Shown: positions 25,721-37,926 of the stretch, piece after piece | Numbering within the stretch: the first letter of the stretch is position 1 | Layout: each line of letters starts with the position of its first letter | Assembly: GCA_033816765.1 (NCBI GenBank) | Contig: CM066294.1 | Span: forward strand, 3,224,001-3,288,000 | DNA length: 64,000 bases | Direction: 5' to 3' | Source of the DNA: Nothopassalora personata | Taxonomy: Eukaryota > Ascomycota > Dothideomycetes > Mycosphaerellales > Mycosphaerellaceae | Notes under the pieces: model-generated | Databases searched by the model: none | What the model saw: only the letters and a program-made list of their open reading frames with translations | Told to the model about the DNA's origin: nothing | Program-made: the position numbers and the translations under genes

Positions 25721-26454
25721 CTATACGTACGTGTTAACTCTAGGCTCGAGACCTTAGTTTAGAAGAGCTATATACTCGAAGAAAGCGGCTAAGAGAACTT
25801 AGTAAGGACTACTTTAATTCTTACCGGAATGTTAACTTTATTAGTTTCTAGAAGGGCGACCTTATTATAAGGTTCGATAAGCTATATAAGGACGACTTCT
25901 CACGTAAGATTGGTTACCGATAGTAAGGTCTATATCGGGTGTCTAGTATCTCTAGGGAATTTAGTACCTATATTCTTAAGGAACTTAATAGTACGCTAAT
26001 AAAGGGTGTTTAGGCACGAGAAAACCTTAAGCTAGTTCTAGAGCTTCGCCCGGATAACATAGGAGTACTAAGCTTAAATAATAGGATCGATCTCGTAATA
26101 GGGGAGGGAGAAGTTGCTAATAGCGTCGCTAATAGCGAAGACAGTAGTAATTCGAACGAGATCGAGCCTATCGCCGATAAAGAGGTGCTACCTATAGGAG
26201 TTAACGAAAGGAGATCGGATCCTAAACCGGAATCTAAGAAGCTATAGGTTAGGCCTTATAACCTTTCTATAGCCGAAATTTTATAGTTTAGTAGGATCGA
26301 GGCTAAGAACTAATTAGTTAGTAATAGCGTATAGAGTTTACTTCCCCTAGGCATGTATTACGTATACCCTTTAGTTTATTAAGCCAATTCGGTTATCTAG
26401 ACTTTACTTTATAGGGTGTTCTTACCTTAGTTAGACCTTAGTTAGTAGAGTTAC

Positions 26455-26480
26455 ATTTACCGGTCCCGGGACCGGTAAAT
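26455..26480. repeat. GC-rich palindrome, copy 3 (perfect, internal)
   Basis: It is identical to copy 2. Its right flank (AAATTAGATTACGTAA) resembles the reverse complement of the left flank of the LTR copies (TTACGTAACCTAATTT), so this copy lies in inverted orientation relative to the LTR. It separates the integrase block from the extra frame. Confidence 0.93.
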
Positions 26481-27130
26481 TAGATTACGTAATAGTATAG
26501 TATGCCTCTATCGAATGCTTACCTAGATAGTTACTAGCACTAGTTTTCGGTTATATATAGGGTTATTAGACCTTTAGTGTAACCTTAATAGTACTACTCT
26601 TACTACTTATAAGACCGGTCTCGGTACTACTACCTTATAACGGTTATAGGGATATACACTAAGAGGCATACTTAAGCGTAGCTCTCTAGCTACTACTTCC
26701 TCTCTTTTTCTTTAAATACTAACACCCTATCTATACTAGTATATCCTTACTAATAACTAACACTATTACTAGAACTACTAACACATCTATCTACTACTAC
26801 TATATACATTAGACGGTTCTTTAGCCTCTCTCTTTACGACCTTAACCTTCTTTAAAGCCCCTACCCCGACATTAAGCTTTTAAAGCTTACTAACACTCTA
26901 GAGTAGTACCACGAGATAGCTAACTCTTACGATCTTACTACTAGCGAATCCTAGTTATTATAGCTTTAGCTAGTCTATCGTTACGCCCGGCTAGCTCGAG
27001 TATAGCGCTTACTAGTACTATTACTAGGCTTACCCGCCTACCTTAGACCTTATTCGAGTCCCTTCGCCTACCGGATAACGTTAAGCATGTCCTTACTAAC
27101 ACGAACACGCCGAAGTCCGCCGCTAATGTT

Positions 27131-29869
27131 ATGTTCCGAGAGCTTAGTCCTTAGAAGCGGGTTAAGGTGTTAAAGGACTTCTATAAGGGCTTCGAGAAGG
27201 TATTTGAAGACTACTCCGTCTAGGTTAACCTATTTTTCGAGGAAGTTAAGAACGGTATAGGTAAGAGCTACTAGGATAAATTCCTTAGTAATAAGAAGCT
27301 TAATATCTTGTTTCCTATCGTCGGTAAGATTCGTAAGACCGGTTTAGAGATTCGTAACCGAGAGAAGACTCTTCGAGCTACGCTTACCCGCTACTAGCTA
27401 TAGTAGATAGATAATAAGATTCTCAATCGACGCGTTATCTCCGAGCTTTATAGTACTAACAGCGGGCGCCGCTAGTTCACGGCCTTTATTAATAAGTACC
27501 TAGACTATAGTAGGGCTATTAGTAGAATTTAGAGGGCATTAATCTAGCGTATAAGGATCGGCCGTAAGGGCATAGATCGTAAGCAGATTCTAGAGCCTAG
27601 TAATCTTACCTAGTGCGATAGGGAGGCTAAAGCACGTAGTATTAATCCGTAGTCGGCTAAGAGTAGGGAGATTATTAGAAGACACCGCCTAGCCGTCTAT
27701 AAGGATAGCCTTCTATACTTTATAGAGGGTACTATTACTAAGAAGTCCGCGTCCCCGGAGCATAGTATAGCTTAACCTAGACTATCTAGCTAATAATAGC
27801 CTTAGCTACGTTAGCTACCGGGTAGTAAAGGTAAAGGACGTGTAAAGAGTACTACGCTAACTCTACTAGCCTCTACCTAGCCTATAGTCCTATCGAGAGG
27901 CGGTCGTAAGTCGAGTCGACTTAAGTAGCTCCGTATAGGCGAGAGTATAGGTAAGGGCATAACTGCGCCTACTCGATCCTCGCCTAACCGAACGCTAGAC
28001 GGCGCTCCTATACGCGAAGGCAGTCCGCTAGGTATACCGGTTAGCACCCTACGATCTACTCCGGCCTTAACTAAGAATAGTAATCCGATACTTACTATAT
28101 TACCTTCGGCTATAATTAGAGATGTATTAGTCTTTAAGGATTAGATCCTATAAGAAGACGAGGCCCTCCGGATTAAGCGCGCTAACTGCACCTATAATAA
28201 GCGGTACTATAGCGTTAAGTTTAGAAACTCGATTAACGTAGATAGCATTAACTAGCTACCTAAGTACCGGATAGCGGGCCTTAAGATGCTCGAACATGCT
28301 ATCTCGCGGGTTCTTAAGAGGGATAGTAAGGTTAGCGCTATAATATACGATTAGTATATTTAAGATTTCTACTATAAGGCCCTCTACTTCGTTACGAATC
28401 CCGGTATTACCGCTAATACCCTATATAAGTATACGCTTAAGGTCTAAGACTAGCTCTTTAAAGGTAAGAGTTTTTTAGCTATTAAGGTAAAAAGTGGGTC
28501 GTAGTTTCGCCCTAATAAGCGTAGTTAGAAGACTATTAACCCGCTTAGCTACCTCCGCGTTCGAGGCAAAATCGGCACTACGAGTAGTATCGTTACGTAT
28601 ACTAACTATAACTAGATCCTTAACAAATTTAGCATTAATAAAGCTAACTAAGCCGATCTTAATAGTACCGGTACCTATATTAATAGTAATATGTTATACT
28701 AGTATAATAACGCTAACCTAGCGCCGCGGGTTAAAACGGTTAGAGAAATAATAAGTCGAGAATTCGACGTGTACCGATAGTACCTACGAGAATTAAATAA
28801 GGTTAGTAACGGCGGTGTCTACTAGAATATATAGTATTCTCTAAGCTAATAGATTATGCGATAAGACCCCGGGCTATAGCTCTTATAAGTAGCGCTATAC
28901 CCTTAACACTATACTCGGTTTATCTCCTTCCCTAGGCCTACGATTTTTAGCTTTAATAGGGCTTATTAGGGGGGTAACGTAAACGCTATAGTATAGTATA
29001 CTAGGGTCGACTTAAACCTCGAAATTAAAAACTACTAGACTAGTAACCGGCTTAATATACTATACTCTCTTAACTTAGAGGGCACTAGTAGGCCGGAGTT
29101 TTTACACGGTTTTTATAAGTAAGAGAATACTATAGAGTTCATCTAGTAGTGCCGGAACAACGACTATATAGAAGACGGCCGATTTAAGCATTTCTTCTCG
29201 GTTAGGGTTTAGAACTACCTAAGCAAAAACCGTATTAGCTAGTTTAGAGAGGATCTAAGCGCTAGGCAAATGCGGGTAACTACTATAGGCGTTCTAATAA
29301 GGTAGGCTATATATAAGAAGACGCTACGTTAGATTAACCCTTACTTTATTAAGATCCGCGACGATAACTATCTTAAACTCTAGCGAAGCTAGAGCATGTA
29401 CTAGGTAATAGACCTCTATCGTAACTTTAAGACGCTAAGTAAGAGCGCTATAGGGTTTAAGTATCGACGCCTAGTACCCGGCTATCCTTTCCCTACGGGC
29501 GTATACCTTAGTAGCATTAGCCCTCTATCCGATACCCTAGCGGGTTTAAAGTCTTAGAACGATAACGAAGTCATCCTTAATGCTAGAAGGTAGCTTAATG
29601 CTACGGTCCGCCTTGACTCGGAGCTCTTCTATAAGAAGATGTATAAGTAGCGCGTCCGAGCTATAAAATTAATAGATAAGTAGCTTAGCTTAGTTACTAC
29701 TCTCGAGTAGCTATACTTTATGAGCGAAGGGCGCGATAAGAGCTTCTTCCGTAACTACTATAGGAACTTTACTAACTAGCCGCTTAGGGACGCGTCTAAT
29801 AAGACTAGTATTAGCTACGATAACGAGTAGGTCTAGATAAAGGAGTTATGTAAGAGTAAGTGGAACTAA
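27131..29869 (+). pseudogene. Unidentified long frame (about 912 codons) between integrase and 3' LTR of Gypsy-3
   Basis: A single frame from an ATG at about 27131 to TAA near 29869 is broken only by TAG and TAA, never by TGA. That is the pattern of one long gene hit by RIP at CAG, CAA and TGG codons. Readable stretches include KRVKVLKDFYKGFEKVFEDY, RIGRKGIDRKQILEPSNLT, LKMLEHAISRVLKRDSKV, and near the end YFMSEGRDKSFFRNYYRNF. The middle (about 27830-28080) is Ser/Pro/Arg-rich and probably disordered. I see no transmembrane run, protease, nuclease or zinc motif. Its position is where some retroelements carry env-like genes, but nothing supports that role. It could also be host or other mobile sequence captured by the element. 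Function unknown. Confidence 0.55.
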
Positions 29870-29938
29870 GTAGTTAGTGCGGGTTTATAGGCTCCTAGTT
29901 TCTAGTTGATTTTCCGGCTATAGCTATAGCCTATAGTT

Positions 29939-30012
29939 TCCAGTTCTAATTCTAGTTCTAGTTCTAATTCTAGTTCTAATTCTAGTTCTAATTCTAGTTC
30001 TAATTCTAGTTA
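29939..30012. repeat. Microsatellite of TTCTAG/TTCTAA units
   Basis: About a dozen tandem 6-mers alternate between TTCTAG and TTCTAA just after the unidentified frame. The alternation could reflect RIP of an original TTCTGG or TTCCAG array, but that is a guess. Confidence 0.9.
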
Positions 30013-30501
30013 ATGCTTCGGGTACGGGTACTTCTAGTCCTTAAATCTTACTTATTTCTTATAGTTACTTATCTTCCCTTAACTAACTTTCTAGCTACGC
30101 GATAGACTCGCCTTTAGATTAATTAGGTTACTAGTACTAACACTTACTTGTTTTATAAATAGCGTTCGTATTATTCGACTATCTAGCCCATTCGATTAAT
30201 ACTAACATAGCTACCTATTCCCTCGCTAGTTTCGTAGTATACGTTAACGTAGTACGACGGGCGCAAGTCGCGGTTATTAACGTTACTATTACGGTCTCTA
30301 TTAGAACAATTCTTCCGATCTTTATAAACTGTCGCTAGTAGGCCCTAGGATTACCTAATATCTTATATATTAAGCTAAATAGTAGGGTAAGCTATTATAC
30401 TACTATAAGCTACCTTAGCTTATAGCGACTAACTACGCTACCTATAGTACCTAGGCTTACTACTTTAGAACCTAAGGACAGGTTCGTAATAGGGGAGGAT
30501 A

Positions 30502-30870
30502 TATTAACGACTAATAGGTTATATTAACCTTAGGTTTAAAGGGGGTCCCTTAGGTCTAACTTGCCCGAATTTTATTTAGGTTTAATTAGACATTTAGGCA
30601 AGCTAGTAGGACCTAGTATAGCTATTAAGATATATACTACGTAGTTAAGCATTATAAGCGTAGCATTAAGGTAACAATTTAATTTATACCTCTCGAGTAG
30701 AGGGCATAGGGGTTTAGGTCCGCTAATCCTCTTCTTTATCTAGCTACTACGCTACTCGTTACGTGACCTGATTTTACGGTCCCGGGACCGGCAAATACCC
30801 CTACTTATATAAGCGCCGCTCTATACTACTACAACTCGGATAGGCCTACATAGAGTAGTTAGTAGACATT
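30502..30870 (+). repeat. 3' LTR of Gypsy-3
   Basis: This 369-bp copy aligns to 18975-19343 with only substitutions, almost all C/T or G/A. It holds palindrome copy 4. Confidence 0.85.
30771..30796. repeat. GC-rich palindrome, copy 4 (in 3' LTR)
   Basis: It contains the core CGGTCCCGGGACCGG and ends GCAAAT where the perfect copies read GTAAAT. The CA here suggests the pre-RIP arm was GCAAAT, and that the perfect internal copies were ATTTGCC...GGCAAAT before RIP. Confidence 0.9.
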
Positions 30871-30884
30871 AATAGTATTACTCT
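30871..30884 (+). repeat. 14-bp inverted repeat, left arm (pairs with 38147-38160)
   Basis: AATAGTATTACTCT here is the exact reverse complement of AGAGTAATACTATT at 38147-38160. The two arms flank the Copia-2 insertion, 66 bp left of one LTR and about 14 bp right of the other. A small inverted-repeat element split by the Copia insertion would explain this. Confidence 0.55.
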
Positions 30885-30950
30885 AATTAAGAAGGGTAGG
30901 ACTCTAGTAAAATAGAAACAACAATATTCTTTAATAGTAAAGCTACCTAT

Positions 30951-31156
30951 TATTACGTTACAAGTGGTTGGAAGTTATGAAATAGGCTCATAAAGGTGTT
31001 TTAAAAGTAGATAGTAGATTGCATGTGTCTAAGCTAGAATTGAAGGGGCTGCTTATGAAAAGGCTATAGGTAACTAATTAATGTCACCTAATTCTTAGCG
31101 GCTGCTACCTTAGGTTTAATTAGGCTACAGCGCCGGTGCACGCTTAGATCGTAACA
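30951..31156 (-). repeat. 3' LTR of Copia-2 (RIPped copy)
   Basis: It differs from 37927-38132 at 14 positions by my count. At every one this copy has A or T and the other has G or C, and every one is in CpA or TpG context. Confidence 0.9.
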
Positions 31157-32229
31157 CACCCCCTTAGCTCGTGCGGCTTGTAGGTGAATAAGCTAATCGT
31201 ATATAATCGCGGGTACCCTATCTATCATCTATTACCCCACCCACCCACCTTATAACGTTAGGCTTCGTTACTACGTGCTTATTAGAGCTCTATTGTGAGC
31301 TACATAGCAGGGCGCTAAGTTAGCGTTTTAGGTAAGGCTATTGTCCTAGCCTCACATCCCTATTCACAATCTTACTAAGTCCCTTATACTATAGTTAACC
31401 TATATAATAGGTTCTAAACGATGTGAATCTTATCCGGTAGGGTGGCTAAGCTATTCTTATAGCACTAAACGGTAAGGCGTGCTATCTCCCTACATTTTAA
31501 CGGACATATAAGTTTATAGGTTCGAGTCCTAGGGGTTATTATATCTACTGAATTTATTACTTAGCCTATCGTCCGCTTTAATGTCCGCTCCATTATTCTT
31601 AATTAAAATCCTAGGTGTTATAGTACGCTATTGCTTCCGTAATTAGGGTGCCTTACTACTATCTAATGACCGCGCACATATAACTTCGGTTACGGTCTTA
31701 GAGAACTCTGCTTCCTACCTTAGGTAGAGATTACCATTTAGCTACGTCCTAGTAGGAACTCTTTTACCTAATGAAAGGTCTTTATAGCTTATAAAGGCCT
31801 TATCTTTTTGCTTAGGGTAAGGGTAATCCTAGCGACGGTAGTACTATAGGTGCTACACGCCTAGCGGGTAGAGATGCTGTCTCTAAGTAAGGTAAGGACG
31901 ATAATAGAGGCATCGATGATGTCATAACGATCGTTATAATATAGTAACGGAGGTAGTAATAGTAATACTACTAGTAGCGAGGTTAATAGTGTTTCGGCGC
32001 CTATAATTAGCTACGCCGTTATAGGTGCTTATACGCTATACCGCTACTAGTAATAGGGGCGTTTCCGGTCCTTTTACTATAGGCTAATAGGAGTCCGAGA
32101 AACACCTAGTAATGATAGTACTAGGGTAGCGCCGGTGAATAGTAGACGCTTACTCTAGCGGTAGCGGCGCTAGCGGCGCTAGGCGGTAGTACGGAGCCGG
32201 TAGAGGAGACAGTAGTACCGAACATACTA

Positions 32230-35200
32230 TATAGCCTCTACCGGTCTATGTTAGTTAAAGAAAGAGGAAAGGTTTAGAACTAAAGAGGTGTTTTTATGCA
32301 GTCCTACTACTAGTTCCTTCCTATTTTAGCATAAAAAGGATAATAGGGAAGTCGCATCTATCCGAATGCGGAAGGAGAGGCATAATGGAAGCAGCGCTTA
32401 GTAGTAGCTAATTACTATGTCGTGCATACTATAATGCGCCGAGAAGAGGAGTCCTGTAGTTAAAGCCTAGTACTAGTAACTGTCAAGAAGAGCTACTAGT
32501 ATAGTAGGCCTACGTATCTTAAGCGTTATTATTACCTCCTAAGGTAATGCGGCTAGTGTTAGCATCTATAGTAGGCGCTAAGGAGCGTAGATCTACGCCT
32601 TCCTTAGCTATGTTAAGTAGCTTCACGAAGTGCTTATACTTTTATAGTAGTAGTAGCTTAGTAAGCCTATCTATAGGCATGTCGTTAGTATTAAGATACC
32701 GAATCTCGATATCTCCTCGTTAGTCTCTCTAGCGGAGCTAATAGTAATAGATATTAACATAGCGTAGCTTAGTATTAAGCTTTTGCCCTTACTAGTTAAT
32801 AAGTCGAATAGTCTAGGTGTTGTTACAGTATAGGTGTGTGCACTAGTTGAACTCGAGATAGATCTCGGCGAAGATACGTTCCTACTAGATTAGCTCTAAT
32901 GCCGCTTATAATAGGCTAAGGAGTTCGGCTTCGGTTAAGGACTTAGTGATAGTAATCTACTTAGAGGCTTTATAATTGACTAGTCCGCCGAATAGTATAA
33001 AGATCTATCCGCTAGAGCTAGTCCTATCGACGTTTATGCCGTAGGAGGCATCTAATGCGCTAAAGAATTTATAGTTCTTACCGAGATGTTTAGGCTAACT
33101 ATGTAGGCTAGTAATGTGCTTACTAGCGCCATATATAAGGTAGAGGTTCTTAGTCTCTAGGAGGTAGCGTAAGTACTAATCCGTAAGCTTTAGATATGTG
33201 TCCGTTAGCTTAGTTAGGTACTGCGAGAGCATAGACAGGGAAAAGGCGATGTCTAGGCGTATATACGTTACTACGAAGTTTAGAGACCTAATGCGTTATT
33301 AGTACGTAAGGATCTTTATAGCGTCTACGACGTAACCCTCGGGCACCGTCTAGTCGAGGTGTTAATCCACTAGCACATTAGTCTTACGTGCGCTAGTAGA
33401 TATACTAAACTTAGCGGCGAGCTTCTCTATACAGTCCTCTTATAAGAGCTACAGTAGTCTCTTTTGCCGGTCTCGTGTTACCTTAATTCCTAAGAACTAG
33501 GTTAGATCTCCGAGCTCGTGCATCTCGTATACGTTAAGAAGCTATTACTTAATGTATGCCGCATAGGCCTTATTCTTACGATAGTAGAGCATAACTAGGT
33601 CGTCCACGTAGAAGAAGAACATAACCTTATCGTTATAATAGATGCACTTAGAGTCTAATAGGGGAACTAGGCCTAAAGAGGAGAGCGTTGCAGTAAGGGA
33701 GTTGTACTAAAGGAGAGGGGATTCCTTAAGTCCGTAGAGAGCCTTAACTAGTTTAAGAGTATAGCTAGATCTATCCGATAGTCGGTCGATTCTAGGAGGT
33801 AGTTGTAGGTACATAGTGTACGGTAGGTCCGAATTTAGAAAGGCATTTATAACATTAAACTGTTTAGCTTCTAGGTCGAAGCTCGCGGCTATAGTATAGT
33901 AGAGGCGGAATATACTTACTAGTAGTATAGCGGCGTATGTATCTAAGTGTATGCCCTATAGATCGCCTCTTACGCATAGCCGGGCCTTAAAGCTCTTTAG
34001 TATACTATGCTTATCTAGCTTATACTTATACACCCACTTTAGCGGTAGTGGTAGCTAAAGTCCCTCCTCTTCTTACTAAGCATTATAATCCTTCTCTTAC
34101 TAAGTTGCCCATTTAAATGTGCTAGTAGAGATTGCCTTAGTAAACTCCTTAGCTATAGCTTCACGCTATTGTTAGGCGAAGCGGTGCTTTATAGCGGCAC
34201 GGTAGTTTAGAGGTTCGGGCGGAAGGTCATCGCGGTGCATCGACGTAATAGTGTTAATACGGCGTAGAGGAGAGAAGTCGCGTGTGCGTTCGGATCGAAG
34301 GACATCGTAGTACTTACGGCCTAGATAACGAGGTCTCTAGCGGATACCCGCTATCTAGCTAATAATAACGTTAGTAACTATAATATTGTATAGAGCATAG
34401 TGGAAGTAGGCCGTTCTAAGTCTCTTACCGGATCCGGTGAGGGCGTAATTAGTATTAGCGGAAAAGTCATCCATTTAGCTAAGTTCTTCGAAGGGGATTG
34501 TAGGCGGAGCGGTAGCGACATTTAAAGTCGTCGAAGCATCTACTATAAGCTCCTTACGATCTTCCTCTATAAGGGCATCTATTAACTGCTGTTACAGTAT
34601 GTTAATGTACTGTTATTTAGACGCGTCACTATTGTTTACCGCGTTATTATTATAGTCAGAGTTCTCTATGCTCTCATTAGTCGCTAGTTTGACCCCGGAT
34701 TTAACCTAGTCTCGTGAAAGTGTAGGGGTTATAGCGTCATTTGTTAATAGCTAATTAAGTGGCTAGAAACTGCTATTACCTTTAGGTTAGTTAAATGTTA
34801 CTAGCGCTCGGTGTTATAGCTAGTGTAGTTTATGCCTAAGTAGTAATTGTTAATAGGCGTGTTAACGAGGGTTTTAATAGAGCGGCTACTATTAAGCCTA
34901 TTCTTCCACCCCCTCGGCCTATGCTATGTCCTACTTATAGTAAGCTATATATAGGTCGTAGTACTATTTAGGCTCTTTAGCCGGTTCTACTGTTACGATG
35001 TTCTTAATAGGGGTTAAGTAACTAGTAGTAAGAATTGATAGGTCGTAGAACGTAGTCTTATTAAAGAGGACGTCCTTTAATCGTATAACCCTATCTTTCG
35101 ATAGGTCCTACACCCTATAGATGTTAGTAGAGTCGTAGCCCACAAGGTATCCGATAAGTGCTCGTTCTTTAAGCTTCTTAGTCTTACCTAGTTAAGTAGT

Positions 35201-37920
35201 GCTATAAATGTACACGTAGGCTAGGCAGCCGTATACTACTATATAGCCTATATTTAGTACCCTGCCTGTTGCTAATTCGAAGGGAGTCTTCTAGCCTTTT
35301 AATTGGATTAGTAACCGCTAGAGAATGTAGACGGCAGCTACTATGCATTTATTCTAGAGCTTTTTAGGTAGGCGAGCATAAATGCGGATTGTGCGAGACA
35401 TCGTAATAATAACGCCGCCCGCTTGTTCTACTAGGTCCTGGTTAGACGCGTAGTTAGTAGTATTGTACTACTCAATTTAATTGTTATTAATAGTTAAGCG
35501 GAAGGTTATACTAATGGCTGCTTTATTATCGCTATAGAAGTAAACAAACCTACGCCTAATAAAATTAATAAAGCTAAGTAGGCTATTAAAGTAAGCTAAT
35601 ACTAATAGTTAGTCCCTATTCTTAATGGTGAATTGAAAGTGTCTATAGGTATCTAAATCGTAGAAATGAACTAGGTAACGATTACTATTGTATGCTAGTG
35701 TAAACTTAGCTAAATCTATGGCTACGTGCCTATAGGGAGTTATTACCCTAATTAGCTTAGTCCTATTAAACACTTTATGTACCTTAGCTAGGCTATATAC
35801 TCTACAATGTGTAGTAAGGGGTGCCTTAGGTGTATTAGGGCTAATGACTACCCCCTTAACTCTAAACGGAAGCTAGTTAATGCGTTTAGCGCTAATATAG
35901 CCGAAGATTTAGTACTACTAGCGGCCTAAGAGCTTACGGTGTTTAATAGGGGTCCTACTAGACGTTACTACACCTTTAGTGCCCCCTATGCTATTCATTA
36001 CTACTATAACGGTACGGTTGCCGTTAGAGTCCTCAATAGGTGGTGTTTAGATAGTATCACCCTTACCAATTGTGCTAATAAAGTGCGCTATACGCTACTT
36101 CTTAGTAATCTTTAGTAGGATGCTCCCATTATTACTCGATAGCTATTTATAGACCATCTCTAACTAAGGCGGTGTAACTACCTTAAAGAAGGGGATTGTG
36201 CTAGTAGGGCGGTGCAGGTCCATTAATTTCTTATTATTATAATAGACTAAATTAGTGCGTCCGTACTACTAAAGTCTAGCGGTCTCTATGCGTAAGTAGG
36301 AGATAACGTTCACATAAAAGCCTAGGCAATAGGCTACATCTAATAGGGTAAATGGTATTCCCTCTATCTTTATGCGAACCTTGCCTAATGCGGCAATAGG
36401 GAATGTCGTGGTTCCGGCTTAGATTAATAATGTGGTTAGGCGCTCTACAATAAATTCTACGCCCTACTAGTTATAGTGATTAATAACATAGGTGTCCGAG
36501 CAGTTGTCGTATACCTAGCAATCCCTAAAGTTAAAGCTTAATTAGCTTATCGAGCTCGAAAGGACAGGAAGACTAGTGAAGCCGTGCGGTGCGGCCTTAC
36601 CCTTAGCAATTGCCTTATCTCGTTCCTTATCCGTGCGCCTATTACGGTTTAATACGCCTAGTAAGCGTTCACCATTATCGCCTAAGCAGTAATTAATAAA
36701 GTGCTTCTAGTACTTCTTCTACTGCTTAGAGCGCTAATCCTTTAATAGACGCTTCTTAGGGTTAACTACATCGCATAAATAGAGGTTCTTATAACAACTC
36801 TCCTTAGGCTCGCCGGTAATGTTCTAGTAGCCGCTTAGCTTATTACTACTCTTATTATTCTTATTACCACGGTTACGGCTCTTGTCGCCGCGGCTACGGC
36901 TACGCGTGTTGTTATTGTTCCTACCCCCTATGCCTACTATAGGTACTAGGGTCGGTAGGACTTCTAGAGGATCGTGTTCGGCTAATAGCTCGCCTACGAA
37001 GGTTATAAAGACTAATCGACCGCTATTAGTAACTAGGGTAGTATCGCGTATCTATTCGAGGTATCGCTTAGTAAGTTTGCTAAGAGAGAGCTTATTACGC
37101 TTCTACTCGTTATATAGTAATGCTCTATAGGTAGGAGCTTACTTCTACTATATTACGAGTAAGAAGTGTCGTGCTAGGTCTCCGTACTTAGCGTAGTTGT
37201 AATCTAGCATCTTAGTCTATAACACTAGCTAGTCTAAGCACTAGTCGTTAATCCTTCGGGCTTAGCTCTTCTAAAGCCTATTTAGCTCTAGTGTAAGTTG
37301 TCGCTTACGTAGTATGTCGTCTAGTCTATACTGTGTCTTTAGAGCCTAGTACTTGCCTCTAAGAGTGCGTTTCCTATGCATAAGCTCTTAGCCTAGCTCC
37401 GTAGTAGTACGGATTAGATAGGTAACTAGTTTAGACCTTGCTGCGGTAAAGATGTTATATATCCGCTACATACGCTTAGCGTCCGACTAACGGAGCTTAA
37501 TAAGCTCTTTATCTACCGCCGTAGCGTCTTTAGTAGTGTATGCTAATTGGATCTATTCGAACGTTAAGAACACCGGCTCTACTAGCTCGGCGATAGTGTC
37601 GTTCGGATCTATATACTTCTAGATGTTTAGAGACTTAGCGTAGAGCTCTAACTAACGGTTAAACTTGTCCTATTAGTTATAACTCTTAAGAACGATAGTA
37701 GCGTGCGGTAAAGCACCGGTACCACCGGGTGTCTCGGTAGTCGCTATAACGGTGTTGATGGGCCTAATGAAAGTTCCTATAGGTCTACTAGGGTTACTGC
37801 ACTGCTGTGCAATAGTTATTAATAGGATAATAATGGATCCTACTAGTTTTTGATAACGATGCAAAATCTGCTCTAGGGCTTCGTTTTGTGCAGCGAACGT
37901 TAGTAAGCGCCTGTCGGGCT
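32230..37920 (-). pseudogene. Copia-2 gag-pol polyprotein remnant
   Basis: On the minus strand the frame opens near 37920 with KPDRRLLTFAAQNEALEQIL and HRYQKL, then a 63-codon open stretch (37864-37673), typical of a Copia Gag N-terminus. Protease lies near 36520-36440 (VYDNCSDTYVINHY, where an Asp-x-Gly/Cys-Ser core is expected). Integrase lies about 36200-35000. Reverse transcriptase lies about 34150-33400, with the catalytic box FYVDDLVM intact at 33599-33610. RNase H lies about 32960-32860 (SLTEAELLSL). Many TAG stops prevent expression. Confidence 0.78.
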
Positions 37921-37926
37921 TATAAC
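37907..37926 (-). other. Primer-binding site of Copia-2 (half-tRNA type)
   Basis: Directly next to the 5' LTR, the minus strand reads GTTATAAGCCCG and continues ACAGGCGC. It is complementary to initiator tRNA-Met from the anticodon loop into the D-arm side, with one A for G mismatch in TTATGAG. It shares 12 bases with the Copia-1 site at 1525-1536. Confidence 0.7.

Larger units (their letters stand above)
18975..30870 (+). mobile_element. Long Ty3/Gypsy element (Gypsy-3, 11.9 kb) with internal palindromes and an extra frame
   Basis: Two 369-bp direct LTRs (18975-19343 and 30502-30870) bound it. Inside come a leader with short repeats, a gag-like region, protease, reverse transcriptase, RNase H and integrase. 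After integrase there is a further long frame (about 27131-29869) that I do not recognise. At 11.9 kb it is clearly longer than most fungal Gypsy elements. The reverse transcriptase belongs to the divergent fungal group with LLIDLFLGYN and FLDNI boxes, not the classical YxDD form. A 26-bp GC-rich palindrome recurs in each LTR and twice internally. RIP is heavy throughout. No clear target duplication was found. Confidence 0.78.

Noticed and set aside
31430..31545. tRNA-like sequence with GGTTCGAGTCC T-loop and GGTAAGGCGTGC D-arm-like strings
   Set aside because: No 5' acceptor strand pairs with the 3' end, the T-stem is only four pairs, and it lies in the RIPped 3' region of Copia-2. At most it is an eroded tRNA-derived fragment.
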